A DNA stretch of 64,000 nucleotides, from the NCBI RefSeq assembly GCF_049195245.1, contig NZ_JBMIRR010000023.1, forward strand, positions 62,001 to 126,000, written 5' to 3'. How positions within the stretch are numbered: the first letter of the stretch is position 1; each line of letters opens with the position of its first letter. A program made the position numbers and the translations under genes. The DNA is from Arenimonas sp049195245 (GTDB taxonomy: Bacteria; Pseudomonadota; Gammaproteobacteria; Xanthomonadales; Xanthomonadaceae). Of the stretch, positions 15,210 through 23,926 are shown piece by piece. The notes under the pieces were generated by a model, which made no database searches, had not been told where the DNA came from, and saw only the letters and a program-made list of their open reading frames with translations.

Positions 15210-15857
15210 ATGGCCCGCAAACGATCCCGCAGTGCCGGCGTGCGTCATCCCGCCCGCAACGCGCTGCTGTTCGCCGCCGCGTCGCTGATCGCGTGGGGCC
15301 TGGTGGCGTTTGGCATCGCCGACGCGCGCGAGGCAGGCGGCTCGGGATCGCCGTGGCTGATGATCGGCGGCTTGCCGGCGCTGTTTTGCCCGATGCTGGC
15401 CGTGTACTACGCCAGCCGCATCCGCGTGTTCCGCGACTTGCGCAGCGGCCGCACCGCCATCGCCCGCTGGACCGTGCCGCCTGACGAGTTCGCCGACTTC
15501 CGCGCGCACGAAGCGGGCATCGGCAAAGGCAGCGTCGACGTCAACTTCTACCGCCTGCCGGCGAAGATTCCGGACCCGGGCCTCGAGGTCATCTTCTCCG
15601 ACCGCGGCGTGCTGATCGACGGCGGCTGGTTCCCGCTGTCGTTCACCGGCGGCCGCCGCGTGCTGGCGATTGACTACCAGGCCGACCCGCCGGCCATCGC
15701 CTTCACCACGCGCCTGACGACCGCGGTGCAGACCTCGAGCACGACCTACGCCACCCGCCACCACGTCTCGATGCTGCGGGTGCCGGTGGCCCGCGCCGCG
15801 CGCGGCCAGGTCGACGCGCTGCTTGAGCGTTTCCGGGCCCAGTTGGCCGCCGGCTGA
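15210..15857 (+). CDS. Membrane protein of unknown function
   Basis: This 215-residue protein has two N-terminal transmembrane helices (about 17-37 and 45-67) and a soluble C-terminal domain of about 140 residues with mixed strands, containing GVLIDGGWFPLSFTGGRRVL. The start has GGGGAGG upstream. It lies directly after the DsbA-like gene and ends just before the sigma-factor promoter at 15867. I do not recognise a family. Confidence 0.75.
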   Translation: MARKRSRSAGVRHPARNALLFAAASLIAWGLVAFGIADAREAGGSGSPWLMIGGLPALFCPMLAVYYASRIRVFRDLRSGRTAIARWTVPPDEFADFRAHEAGIGKGSVDVNFYRLPAKIPDPGLEVIFSDRGVLIDGGWFPLSFTGGRRVLAIDYQADPPAIAFTTRLTTAVQTSSTTYATRHHVSMLRVPVARAARGQVDALLERFRAQLAAG

Positions 15858-15866
15858 GCCCTGCGA

Positions 15867-15894
15867 TGTCACATCCCTGGCCGCCACTCGTTCT
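15867..15894 (+). promoter_or_regulatory. ECF-type promoter before membrane-tailed sigma gene
   Basis: TGTCACA (15867-15873) and CGTTCT (15889-15894) resemble the -35 TGTCACA and -10 CGTC boxes of ECF41-like sigma factors, with 16 nt between the TGTCAC and CGTTCT hexamers. It sits 28 nt before the sigma-gene ATG, so autoregulation is likely. The -10 is not a perfect CGTC. Confidence 0.5.
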
Positions 15895-15921
15895 ATCGGT
15901 AGCTTCCCACCGAGAACGGCC

Positions 15922-16986
15922 ATGACCCCCGACCTCCTGAACACCCTGATCGCCCGCGACCTGCCCGCCGCCCAGCGCGGCGACACGGTGGCCTACGGCC
16001 GCCTGGTCTCGGCCACGCAGCGCATGGTCGCCAGCGTGGCCCTGGCCGTCACCCGCGACGTGCAGACCAGCGAGGACATCGCCCAGGAAACCTACCTCAC
16101 CGCCTGGCAGCGGCTGTCCCAGCTGGGCAACCCGGGCGGCTTCCTGCCGTGGCTGCGGCAGGTGGCGCGCAACCGGGCCATCGACCACGTGCGGGCGCAG
16201 CGCTACCGCGAGACGCCGGTGGACCCGCTGGATCCGCTGGCCACCGTTGCCGCGGACACGGGCGCCGGACCGGCCGAGACCTTCGAGCGCAACGACCAGG
16301 CGCGGCTGCTGGCCGAGGCGCTGGACGAGATCCCGGAAACCAGCCGCGACGTGCTGTTGCTCTTCTACCGCGAAGGCGAACGCACGCAGGTGGTGGCGGC
16401 GCTGCTGGGCATCAGCGACGCGGCGGTGCGCAAGCGCCTGCAGCGCGGGCGCGAGAGCCTGCGCGAGGAGCTGCTGAAACGCGTGGCCGATGCCGCGCGT
16501 GCCAGTGCGCCCGCGCTGGCGTTCACGGTGTCGGTGGGCACGGCGGTGGCGCTGTCCGCGCCGGCCACGGCCGCCGCGACGGGCGCGGGCATGGCCAAGA
16601 CCGGAGCCCTGGGCGCGATGGCCAAGCTGTCCACCGGCGCGGTGGCCGCCATGCTCGCCTCGGTCGGCATCGTGGTCGCCGCCGTCGTGTTCGAAACCCG
16701 CATCCACCTGGCCAAGGCCCGCAGCCCGGGCGAGCACCGTTCGCTGCTGCACAACGGCATCGTCTACGGGGCGCTGATGGGCAGCTACATGGTGGTGCTG
16801 AGCTGGTCGGTATATGCCGGCTGGCCCACCTGGCAAATCATGGGCACGGCGGTGGGGTTCAGCGCGGCGCTGATGCTGCTGACCTACGAGCGGCGGCGCA
16901 TGCAGCGCAGGCATCGGCGCGACGCGCCCGATGGAAGTCCTGGCGCGATCTCCGCCGCTTGCCAGCCCCCTCCGGGGCGGGAGTAG
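15922..16986 (+). CDS. ECF sigma factor with C-terminal transmembrane domain
   Basis: The 354-residue protein begins with sigma region 2 (about 25-95: DIAQETYLTAWQRL, then FLPWLRQVARNRAIDHVR) and region 4 (about 130-185: RDVLLLFYREGERTQVVAALLGISDAAVRKRLQRGR). After residue 195 it carries about four hydrophobic helices (AFTVSVGTAVALS, AAMLASVGIVVAAVVF, ALMGSYMVVLSW, MGTAVGFSAALMLL). This tail is absent from ordinary ECF factors and probably acts as a built-in membrane anti-sigma or sensor. The ATG at 15922 is preceded by a promoter-like sequence resembling ECF targets. There is no separate anti-sigma gene next door. Confidence 0.88.
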   Translation: MTPDLLNTLIARDLPAAQRGDTVAYGRLVSATQRMVASVALAVTRDVQTSEDIAQETYLTAWQRLSQLGNPGGFLPWLRQVARNRAIDHVRAQRYRETPVDPLDPLATVAADTGAGPAETFERNDQARLLAEALDEIPETSRDVLLLFYREGERTQVVAALLGISDAAVRKRLQRGRESLREELLKRVADAARASAPALAFTVSVGTAVALSAPATAAATGAGMAKTGALGAMAKLSTGAVAAMLASVGIVVAAVVFETRIHLAKARSPGEHRSLLHNGIVYGALMGSYMVVLSWSVYAGWPTWQIMGTAVGFSAALMLLTYERRRMQRRHRRDAPDGSPGAISAACQPPPGRE

Positions 16987-16999
16987 AGTGGGCACGCAG

Positions 17000-17009
17000 C
17001 CCCCCCCCC
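17000..17009 (+). repeat. Ten-base poly-C tract
   Basis: Ten consecutive C residues lie between the sigma gene stop (16986) and the DUF3011 gene start (17069). The run is outside both coding sequences but in the probable promoter or leader of the DUF3011 gene, where length changes could alter expression. Confidence 0.8.
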
Positions 17010-17068
17010 TGCGGGCCGTGCACGTGTCAGGCGCGGCTCCCCTGTCCCGTTTTTTTCGGAGAATCATC

Positions 17069-17608
17069 ATGCGTGCACCCCTCATGCTGTTGATGCTGTC
17101 GTTGGCGATGTGTTCCAGCAGTGCGTTGGCATCGGAAGAAGTGGTCTGTGAGTCCAAGGGCAAGGAACGCAGCGAGTGCGACATGGATACCCGCGGCACC
17201 GTCGTGGTGGTGCGGCAGCTCAGCCACGCGGCCTGCGTGGAGGGCAGCACCTGGGGCCTGAACAAGCACTCGATCTGGGTCGAGGGCGGTTGCCGTGCGG
17301 TGTTCTCCAACACCAGCCACGATGCGGCCGATTCGGCGCACCATTCCTCCGCCGGCCGCGCCGCGGCGGCACCCTCCGGCAAGCTGCCCAGCTTCAACGC
17401 GGTCTGTGCCGGCATGGAAGTGCATGCCGACGAAGGCGGGCCGGTTTATTTCGACGGCGAGGAAGTCAAGCTCAAGAAGGTCAACGACAACTACTACGAG
17501 GCCAGCGCCGGGGCGTCCACGGTCAGCATCAGCCGCAACCCCGATGGGTCGGTGGACGCGTCGTTCACCATCCGCGGCGGCGCCAACGGCATGTGCCAGA
17601 TGAACTGA
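17069..17608 (+). CDS. Secreted DUF3011 family protein
   Basis: This 179-residue exported protein has a signal peptide (RAPLMLLMLSLAMCSSSALA). A DUF3011-type domain follows (about 22-90): VVCESKGKERSECDMD, VVRQLSHAACVEG, then SIWVEGGCRAVF, with regularly placed cysteines that probably pair. A C-terminal part of about 80 residues with two more cysteines follows and is unassigned. DUF3011 proteins are periplasmic or secreted with no defined activity. The ATG at 17069 starts the signal peptide and follows a TCGGAGAATC ribosome-binding region. It is followed by a strong terminator. Confidence 0.88.
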   Translation: MRAPLMLLMLSLAMCSSSALASEEVVCESKGKERSECDMDTRGTVVVVRQLSHAACVEGSTWGLNKHSIWVEGGCRAVFSNTSHDAADSAHHSSAGRAAAAPSGKLPSFNAVCAGMEVHADEGGPVYFDGEEVKLKKVNDNYYEASAGASTVSISRNPDGSVDASFTIRGGANGMCQMN

Positions 17609-17630
17609 TCGCACGAACCCGTGCGGCACG

Positions 17631-17656
17631 GAAAGCGGCGCTACGGCGCCGCTTTC
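17631..17656. terminator. Bidirectional hairpin terminator
   Basis: A perfect 11-bp stem (GAAAGCGGCGC paired with GCGCCGCTTTC) closes a TACG loop. It lies between the convergent DUF3011 gene and the esterase gene, and overlaps the last codons of the latter. T residues in the distal arm and A residues in the proximal arm could serve both strands, though no long T-run follows. Confidence 0.6.
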
Positions 17657-18453
17657 TGCTGGTGGCGATCGGCTGACGATCCGGCAAAGGCCTTCAGCCA
17701 TTCATTGCCCTGCGACGGCCAGATGTGGCCAGCCCCGTACAGCCCGAACACGAAGGGCGCGCCGCCCGGCGCCGGCGACTGCCGATGGCAGCAGCCCATC
17801 ACCTTCGTCAGCGGACCCTGCGTGAGGTTGTGGCGGGCAAGGGCCTCGACGGTGGACGCCCAGTCTTCCTTGTGCCGCCGGTCCTCGCCGCGGCCAAACA
17901 GGTAGAGCACGGGCCTTGGCGGTGAATCACTTCGGAACCCCGGCATCACCGAGCCGATGACGGTAAACGTCGCAAACGCCTCGGATCGTTCGGCCAGCAG
18001 CAGCAGCGTGAAGTGGCCCCCGTTAGAGAAACCGGCCACATGCGTTGACTCCGGGCGCGTGCCGTAGCGGCGGGCCATTTCCTCCAGCAGCCGGTCGGTC
18101 AGCGCCAGGTCGCGATCGCCCTGGTCGCCGACGCGGTACTGCCAGCCGCGCTGGGAGGAGCCCTCGCGCAGCTCGCCGCGCGGATAGGCCACGATGGCCT
18201 CGGGCCAATCCTTGTGCAGGCGCACGGCGTTGGCAAAGGCGCGGTCGTCATCGCCGCGCCCGTGGAAGACCACGACCAGCGTGCGCGGTCCGGCGCTGGG
18301 GCCATCCGGCACGAAAACAAGCACGCGGCGCGGCTGGCCCGCGATGTCGAACTCGAGCATCTGCTCGGCGGCATGTACGACCGACCACGGGCACAGCAAC
18401 AGGACCGCCAGCATCGCCCGGATCATCGGTATCCACGCCGCGTTCGCTGCCAT
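17641..18453 (-). CDS. Secreted alpha/beta-hydrolase (PHB depolymerase/feruloyl esterase-like)
   Basis: The 270-residue esterase has a signal-type N-terminus (IRAMLAVLLLCPWSVVHA). The oxyanion segment LVVVFHGRGDDD, nucleophile motif GFSNGGH, acidic-residue region and late His in GAGHIWP fit the LpqC/PHB depolymerase family. The substrate is not predictable from sequence. The ATG at 18453 has AAGGACGG upstream; the internal ATG at 18426 would start directly at the signal peptide and is a real alternative. It follows the gene at 18474 by 20 nt, so the two are probably co-transcribed. Confidence 0.82.
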   Translation of the reverse strand: MAANAAWIPMIRAMLAVLLLCPWSVVHAAEQMLEFDIAGQPRRVLVFVPDGPSAGPRTLVVVFHGRGDDDRAFANAVRLHKDWPEAIVAYPRGELREGSSQRGWQYRVGDQGDRDLALTDRLLEEMARRYGTRPESTHVAGFSNGGHFTLLLLAERSEAFATFTVIGSVMPGFRSDSPPRPVLYLFGRGEDRRHKEDWASTVEALARHNLTQGPLTKVMGCCHRQSPAPGGAPFVFGLYGAGHIWPSQGNEWLKAFAGSSADRHQQKAAP

Positions 18454-18473
18454 GGCCCGTCCTTGAATCCCGC

Positions 18474-19100
18474 TCAGTCCCGCACGCCCCACAGCACCGC
18501 CGGCGCCGTCGGACAGCGATCCATGGGCTCCGGCTCGTCGGTGTCGCTGTCGAGCAGCCAGCAGTCGTCCAGCACCGAGCAGTAGCACGCCCGGAAACGA
18601 ATCTTCGACAGGCTGGCCTCGAGTTCGCGCCAGAGCGGTTCAGGCACGCCCTCGCGCGTCACGCGCACCAGCTGGATCCACTCATCGGCGCCGAGCACGC
18701 GGCGCTGGACGCCGCTGGAATAACTCTCGATCGACACGGGATCGGTGCAGCAGCGCGCCCGAAGATCGTCGAGATTGCGCAAGGGCGCGCCGTCGTACGC
18801 CACCTCGGCCCAGCGGGTCCGCGCCGGCCCGACGCCACGGTTGAGCAGGTCCAGCGCGATCTGGGGCTTGCCATCGTCCGAAACATTGCTGGTGCCGAAC
18901 ATCAACGAAGGCCAGACGCTGGCCGCGAGCATGCGGTCCTGCGTGCGGTTGGCATTCACCGCGATCACCAGCGAGGCCACCGAGATCAGCAGCACGCCCA
19001 GGCCCATCAGCAGGTCGAAGGCGCGGCTGCCCAGGAATCCAGGCTCGCGGGGTGGCGAGGCCGGGTTCGTTTCGATGGGGCGGGGCGGGGCAGGGTCCAT
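18474..19100 (-). CDS. Membrane-anchored protein of unknown function
   Basis: The 208-residue protein has a proline-rich N-terminus (about 25 residues), one transmembrane helix (FDLLMGLGVLLISVASLVIAV) and a C-terminal domain of about 150 residues with several cysteines (RARCCTDP, FRACYCSVLDDCW). Proteins of this layout are common in this group but have no assigned role; the domain begins with a beta-rich segment (PQIALDLLNRGVGPARTRW) typical of extracytoplasmic modules. It is followed by the esterase gene on the same strand. Confidence 0.75.
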   Translation of the reverse strand: MDPAPPRPIETNPASPPREPGFLGSRAFDLLMGLGVLLISVASLVIAVNANRTQDRMLAASVWPSLMFGTSNVSDDGKPQIALDLLNRGVGPARTRWAEVAYDGAPLRNLDDLRARCCTDPVSIESYSSGVQRRVLGADEWIQLVRVTREGVPEPLWRELEASLSKIRFRACYCSVLDDCWLLDSDTDEPEPMDRCPTAPAVLWGVRD

Positions 19101-19215
19101 GGCGAAAGCCTAACCCGGGGCGGGCGACCCGTCATCTGCGGAGCCGGGACGGGCAACGGAGATCCTGCCAACTTCATCGTGCTGTCATGTCCCGCACCAA
19201 TGCTGTCTTCCCAGC

Positions 19216-20118
19216 ATGAACGCCCCGCTGCTGCCGCCGCGTACTTCGCTGGTCGTTCCCCTGCCTGACGGCGAGGGCGCCGACGAACCTTCGTCGCATC
19301 GCCACCGCACCATCTGGATTTCCGACGTGCACCTGGGCACGCCGGGCTGCAAGGCGGCCTTCCTGCTCGATTTCCTGAAGTGGAACGACGCCGACACCCT
19401 CTACCTGGTCGGCGACATCGTGGATGGCTGGCGCCTGCGCAAGGGCTGGCACTGGCCGCAGGCGCACAACGACGTGGTGCAGAAGCTGCTGCGCAAGGCG
19501 CGCAAGGGCACGCGGGTGGTGTACGTGCCCGGCAACCACGACGAGTTCGCGCGCGACTTCTTCGGGCACGCCTTCGGCGGCATCGAGCTGGTGTCCGAGG
19601 CCGTGCACCGCACGGCGGACGGCCGCCGCCTGCTGGTGACGCACGGCGACCTGTACGACGCGGTGGTGCAGCGCGCGCGCTGGCTGGCCGTGCTGGGCGA
19701 CACCATGTACACGCTGATCCTGGCGCTGAACCACAGCTTCAACCGCGTGCGGGCGCGCCTGGGCTTCGGCTATTGGTCTTTGTCGCAGTACCTCAAGCAC
19801 CGCGCCAAGGCCGCGGTGTCCTTCATCACCGACTTCGAAGTGGCGCTGGCGCGCGCCGCGCGCGAGCGTGGCCTCGACGGGGTCGTCTGCGGGCACATCC
19901 ACAAGGCGGAGATACGCATGATCGACGGCATCCTGTACTGCAACGACGGCGACTGGGTGGAAAGCCTGACCGCCCTGGTGGAAGACGAGCACGGCCAGCT
20001 GCGGCTGATGCAATGGAGCCAGATCCGCGCCGACGAAACGCCGCTGATCGCGCTGCCGGCCTCGCCCGGCAAGCCGGCCGCGCCGGCCCTGGCCGCGCCC
20101 GTCGAGGTCGCGCGATGA
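19216..20118 (+). CDS. Metallophosphoesterase, LpxH-like
   Basis: The 300-residue binuclear metallophosphoesterase has the ordered motifs SDVHLG (about 36-41), GDIVDGW, GNHDEF, THGD and GHIHKAE that bind the two metals. It belongs to the UDP-2,3-diacylglucosamine pyrophosphatase-like group but is longer than LpxH, and has a Pro/Ala-rich tail. The surrounding operon (glycosyltransferase, diacylglycerol kinase) suggests a role in lipid or envelope metabolism. It overlaps the glycosyltransferase gene by 4 nt. The exact substrate is unknown. Confidence 0.88.
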   Translation: MNAPLLPPRTSLVVPLPDGEGADEPSSHRHRTIWISDVHLGTPGCKAAFLLDFLKWNDADTLYLVGDIVDGWRLRKGWHWPQAHNDVVQKLLRKARKGTRVVYVPGNHDEFARDFFGHAFGGIELVSEAVHRTADGRRLLVTHGDLYDAVVQRARWLAVLGDTMYTLILALNHSFNRVRARLGFGYWSLSQYLKHRAKAAVSFITDFEVALARAARERGLDGVVCGHIHKAEIRMIDGILYCNDGDWVESLTALVEDEHGQLRLMQWSQIRADETPLIALPASPGKPAAPALAAPVEVAR

Positions 20119-21188
20119 AGATCCTGATCGTCACCGACGCCTGGGAGCCGCAGGTCAACGGCGTCGTCCGCACGCTCAAGTCCACGCGCCGAGAACTCGA
20201 GCGCCTGGGCCACACGGTCGAGTTCCTGACGCCGCTCGAGTTCCGCACCGTGCCGTGCCCGACCTATCCCGACATCCGGCTGTCGCTGCTGCCCGGCCGC
20301 AAGGTGCGCGCACGCATTGATGCCTTCGCGCCGCAGGCCATCCACATCGCCACCGAGGGCCCGCTGGGCCTGGCTGCGCGTTCGTACGCGCTGCGCCACA
20401 AGCTGCCTTACACCACCGCCTACCACACGCGTTTCCCGGAATACGTGCGCGCCCGCACTGCGCTGCCGCTGTCGGTGACCTACCGCTTCCTGCGCTGGTT
20501 CCATGGCCGCGCCGAGGCGGTGATGGTGCCCACCGAAGTGGTGCGCCGCGACCTGGTGGACGCCGGCTTCGCGCCTGACAAGGTGGTGCTGTGGTCGCGC
20601 GGCGTGGACCTGGACGTGTTCAAGCCGGGCCCGCCGATGCCGCATGACCTGAGCAAGCCCATCTTCCTGTGCGTGGGCCGGGTGGCGGTGGAGAAGAACA
20701 TCGAAGCTTTCCTGCGACTGGACCTGCCCGGCACCAAATGGGTGGCCGGCGACGGGCCGGCGCTGCCGAGGCTGAAGGCGCAGTTCCCCGAAGTGCATTT
20801 CACCGGCGTGCTGGGCCAGGCCGAGCTGGCCACGCTGTACAACGCCGCCGATGTCTTCGTGTTCCCCAGCCGCACCGACACCTTCGGCCTGGTGCTGCTG
20901 GAGGCCATGGCCTGCGGCTGCCCGGTGGCGGCCTATCCTGTCACCGGACCCGTGGACGTGATCGGTGATTCGCCCGCGGGGGCACTGGATGAAGACCTGC
21001 GCGCGGCTGCGCTGCGAGCGCTGACCATCCCGCGCGAGTTGGCCCGTGCCCACGCCGAGCGCTATTCCTGGGAAGCCTGCACGCGCCAGTTCCTGTCCTA
21101 CCTGCACCCGATCGGCGTGGGCAGTGCCGACGACGACGTGGCCCTGCGTTCGGCCAACCCGATGGCGCCGCGCCGGGGCACGCCGTGA
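20115..21188 (+). CDS. Glycosyltransferase family 4 (alpha-mannosyltransferase-like)
   Basis: This 357-residue GT-B enzyme starts with KILIVTDAWEPQVNGVVRT, the N-terminal signature of GDP-mannose-dependent alpha-mannosyltransferases and related glycolipid synthases. The donor-binding half has FLCVGRVAVEKNI and the E-x7-E region in FPSRTDTFGLVLLEAMACG. It probably transfers a sugar to a membrane lipid at the cytoplasmic face. It overlaps the phosphoesterase gene upstream and dgkA downstream by 4 nt each, so the three form a tight operon. Confidence 0.9.
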   Translation: MKILIVTDAWEPQVNGVVRTLKSTRRELERLGHTVEFLTPLEFRTVPCPTYPDIRLSLLPGRKVRARIDAFAPQAIHIATEGPLGLAARSYALRHKLPYTTAYHTRFPEYVRARTALPLSVTYRFLRWFHGRAEAVMVPTEVVRRDLVDAGFAPDKVVLWSRGVDLDVFKPGPPMPHDLSKPIFLCVGRVAVEKNIEAFLRLDLPGTKWVAGDGPALPRLKAQFPEVHFTGVLGQAELATLYNAADVFVFPSRTDTFGLVLLEAMACGCPVAAYPVTGPVDVIGDSPAGALDEDLRAAALRALTIPRELARAHAERYSWEACTRQFLSYLHPIGVGSADDDVALRSANPMAPRRGTP

Positions 21189-21607
21189 CCGAAGGCGCGT
21201 CGCGGCCCTCGCCGCCGGCGGAAAGCCCGTACAAGAGCGTCGGTGGCCTGGGCCGCATCGCCAACGCACTGCGCTATTCGCTGCGCGGGCTGGTGCAGGC
21301 CGTGCGGGTGGAAAGCGCGTTCCGCCAGGAACTGATCCTGGCCGCGGTGCTGGTGCCGGCCGCGGTGCTGTTGCCGCTGCCCGCGCTGGAAACCGTCGCG
21401 CTGATCGCGGCCGTGATGCTGGTGCTGATCGTCGAGCTCATCAACTCCAGCATCGAGGCCGCCATTGACCGCATCTCCTTCGACCACCACCGGCTCTCGG
21501 GCCGCGCCAAGGACCTGGGCAGCGCCGCGGTATTCCTGGCGCTGGTGCTGTGCGCCGTGACCTGGGTGCTGGTGGCCGGGCCGGCGCTGCAGGCGCTGTT
21601 GGCCTGA
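21185..21607 (+). CDS. dgkA: Diacylglycerol kinase
   Basis: The 140-residue integral membrane kinase phosphorylates diacylglycerol to phosphatidic acid, recycling lipid. It shows the family hallmarks: an amphipathic start (RIANALRYSLRGLVQAV), ESAFRQE, VELINSSIEAAID and RAKDLGSAAVF, with three transmembrane helices. The GTG start overlaps the glycosyltransferase stop by 4 nt. The about 20-residue N-terminal extension before the conserved part is longer than in E. coli. Confidence 0.94.
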   Translation: MTEGASRPSPPAESPYKSVGGLGRIANALRYSLRGLVQAVRVESAFRQELILAAVLVPAAVLLPLPALETVALIAAVMLVLIVELINSSIEAAIDRISFDHHRLSGRAKDLGSAAVFLALVLCAVTWVLVAGPALQALLA

Positions 21608-21757
21608 GTTCGCGACGGTGTAGCCGGCGGCCTTTGCCAGCGATTCCCGTCGTGCCCGGGCTGTGCGACCCTTGGCAGCCAGATCGCGGTCCGCGGCCTG
21701 GGACCTTTCCAGAGCCGGGGATCACATGGCGCTTTTCCTCTTGCGGTCCGCGAGCAC

Positions 21758-23806
21758 ATGACCCAGCCCGGTTCCGCCGGCTGGCCGCGCGGCACCGGCC
21801 CCATGGCCGCCCACATCCGCGCCTTCGACTGGTCGACCACCTCGCTGGGCCCGATCGCGCAGTGGTCGCCCGCGCTGCGCAACACCGTCGAGATCCTGCT
21901 GGCCTCGGGTTTCCCGATGGCCCTGCGGCACGGTCCCGACCACGCCCTGGTCTGCAACGATGCGTACGCGCGCCTGGTCGGCGTCGGCCCGGGCACGTCG
22001 CTGGCGCTCAGCGCCGAGGCAGGCTTCGGGCAGGTGGGCGGCGGCTGCGGCAGTGCCTACCAGCGCGCGCTGGCCGGCGAGACCGTGGCGCTGCAGGCCG
22101 TGCAGTTCCGGCTGGTCCGCGATGGCGAGCCGCGGGATGCGTGGTTCGACGCCAGCGTGATGCCCTGGCGCGACGAGCACGGCCGCGTGGCCGGCTGCCT
22201 CACCCTGGCCCACGAAAGCACCGACCGCGTGCTGGCCCAGCAGGGCGCCGACCGCTCGGCGCTGCAGCTGCGCGAAGGCGAATCGCGCTTCCGCATGCTG
22301 TTCGACGCGATCGACGAAGGCTTCTGCCTGATCGACATGATTTATGACGAGGAGGGCCGGCACTGCGACTACCGCTTCGCGCTGACCAACGTGGCCTTCG
22401 AACGCCAGACCGGATTTTCTGATCCGGTGGGCCGCACCGTTCGCGAGTTCCTGCCCGACCACGAACCCGTCTGGTATGAACGCTACGGCCAGATCGCCGA
22501 GGACGGCGTGCCGCAGCGCTTCGAGCTGCGCGCCGAATCCCTGGGTCGCTGGTACGACGTGTATGCCTTCCGCATCGGCGATCCCGCCGACCGCCAGCTG
22601 GGTGTGTTGTTCAACGACGTCAGCGAGCGCCGCGCCGCCGATGCCGCGCTGCGCGCCAGCGAGGCCCAGCTTTCGTCGCTGGTGGCGCAGCTGGCCGAGG
22701 GCGACCGCCGCAAGAACGAATTCATCGCCACGCTGGCGCACGAGCTGCGTAATCCACTCGCCCCGCTCACCACCGCCACCTACCTGCTGGGCATGGAGGG
22801 CGGCGACCCCGACGGCTCGGTGCGCGCGATGATCACGCGACAGGTGCAGCAGATGGCGCGCCTGGTGGACGACCTGCTGGACGTGAGCCGCATCACCCGC
22901 GGCCAGGTGAACCTGCAGCGCGCGCGCCTTGACTTGGTCGGCGTGGTGCGCAGCGCCGTGGAAACCAGCGCGCCCACGGTGAAGGCGCACTCGCACCAGC
23001 TTGAGCTGCAGCTCCCGGCCACCCCGGTCTACGTGGACGGCGACGAGACCCGCCTGGCCCAGGTGGTGCAGAACCTGATCAACAACGCCGCCAAGTACAC
23101 GCCGCGCGGCGGCCGCATCGACCTGTCGCTGGACCTCGACGCCGGTGGCGTGCGCGTGATCGTGCAGGACAATGGCGCGGGCCTGCCCGCCGATGCGCTG
23201 GAATCGATCTTCGGCATGTTCACCCAGCTGCCCGATGCGCGCGGGCGCGCGCAGGGCGGCCTGGGCATCGGCCTGGCGCTGGCCCGGCGCATGGCCGAGC
23301 TGCATGGCGGCACGCTGCACGCGGAGAGCGAGGGGCCGGGGCAGGGCAGCCGCTTCGTACTGCGGCTGCCGCTGATGTCGAATCCCGACGCCAGCCCAAT
23401 CGCCGAGGACGGTTCCGCGGCGGTGCCCGCAGCGCGGCGACACCGCGTGCTGGTGGTGGACGACAACCGCGACGCCGCCAACAGCCTGGCGCGCCTGCTG
23501 CAGGTGCTGGGGCACGAGGTGCGCGTGGGCTACGACGGGCCCACCGGCCTGGCGCTGGCCGAGGAATTCCATCCGCAGCTGGGCCTGTTCGACATCGGCA
23601 TGCCCGACATGGACGGCCACGCCCTGGCCCGTGCAGTGCGCGCACAGCCTTGGGGCCGGACGATCCGTCTGGCCGCGGTGAGCGGCTGGGGCCAGGCTGC
23701 CGACCGCGAGCTGTCGCAGGCCGCGGGCTTCTACGCGCACCTGGCCAAGCCGGTGACGCTGGCGGCGCTGCAGCGCCTGCTCGACGACCTGCCCGACGGG
23801 GCCTGA
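21758..23806 (+). CDS. Hybrid sensor histidine kinase with PAS domains
   Basis: This 682-residue soluble kinase has no transmembrane segment. Two PAS-like domains (about 20-150 and 170-300) precede a HisKA domain with His328 in TLAHELRNPL. The HATPase domain follows (NLINNAAKYT, DNGAGLP, GLGIGLALARRM), then a C-terminal receiver (LVVDDNRDAA) with phospho-acceptor Asp612 in LFDIGMPD. The first module (FDWSTTSLGPIAQWSPAL) is a common start of soluble PAS kinases in proteobacteria. It has no cognate regulator next door. The signal is unknown. Confidence 0.93.
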   Translation: MTQPGSAGWPRGTGPMAAHIRAFDWSTTSLGPIAQWSPALRNTVEILLASGFPMALRHGPDHALVCNDAYARLVGVGPGTSLALSAEAGFGQVGGGCGSAYQRALAGETVALQAVQFRLVRDGEPRDAWFDASVMPWRDEHGRVAGCLTLAHESTDRVLAQQGADRSALQLREGESRFRMLFDAIDEGFCLIDMIYDEEGRHCDYRFALTNVAFERQTGFSDPVGRTVREFLPDHEPVWYERYGQIAEDGVPQRFELRAESLGRWYDVYAFRIGDPADRQLGVLFNDVSERRAADAALRASEAQLSSLVAQLAEGDRRKNEFIATLAHELRNPLAPLTTATYLLGMEGGDPDGSVRAMITRQVQQMARLVDDLLDVSRITRGQVNLQRARLDLVGVVRSAVETSAPTVKAHSHQLELQLPATPVYVDGDETRLAQVVQNLINNAAKYTPRGGRIDLSLDLDAGGVRVIVQDNGAGLPADALESIFGMFTQLPDARGRAQGGLGIGLALARRMAELHGGTLHAESEGPGQGSRFVLRLPLMSNPDASPIAEDGSAAVPAARRHRVLVVDDNRDAANSLARLLQVLGHEVRVGYDGPTGLALAEEFHPQLGLFDIGMPDMDGHALARAVRAQPWGRTIRLAAVSGWGQAADRELSQAAGFYAHLAKPVTLAALQRLLDDLPDGA

Positions 23807-23926
23807 GCAAACGCCCGCAGGAGATTTGCGGGGGACGTGAACCTCGCTGCCCCCTGGCCCGACTACCTCGATAACGGACCCCGCCTGCCCGGCGGCCGGT
23901 CCGGTCTTCCCATCGAGGAGTCGCCC

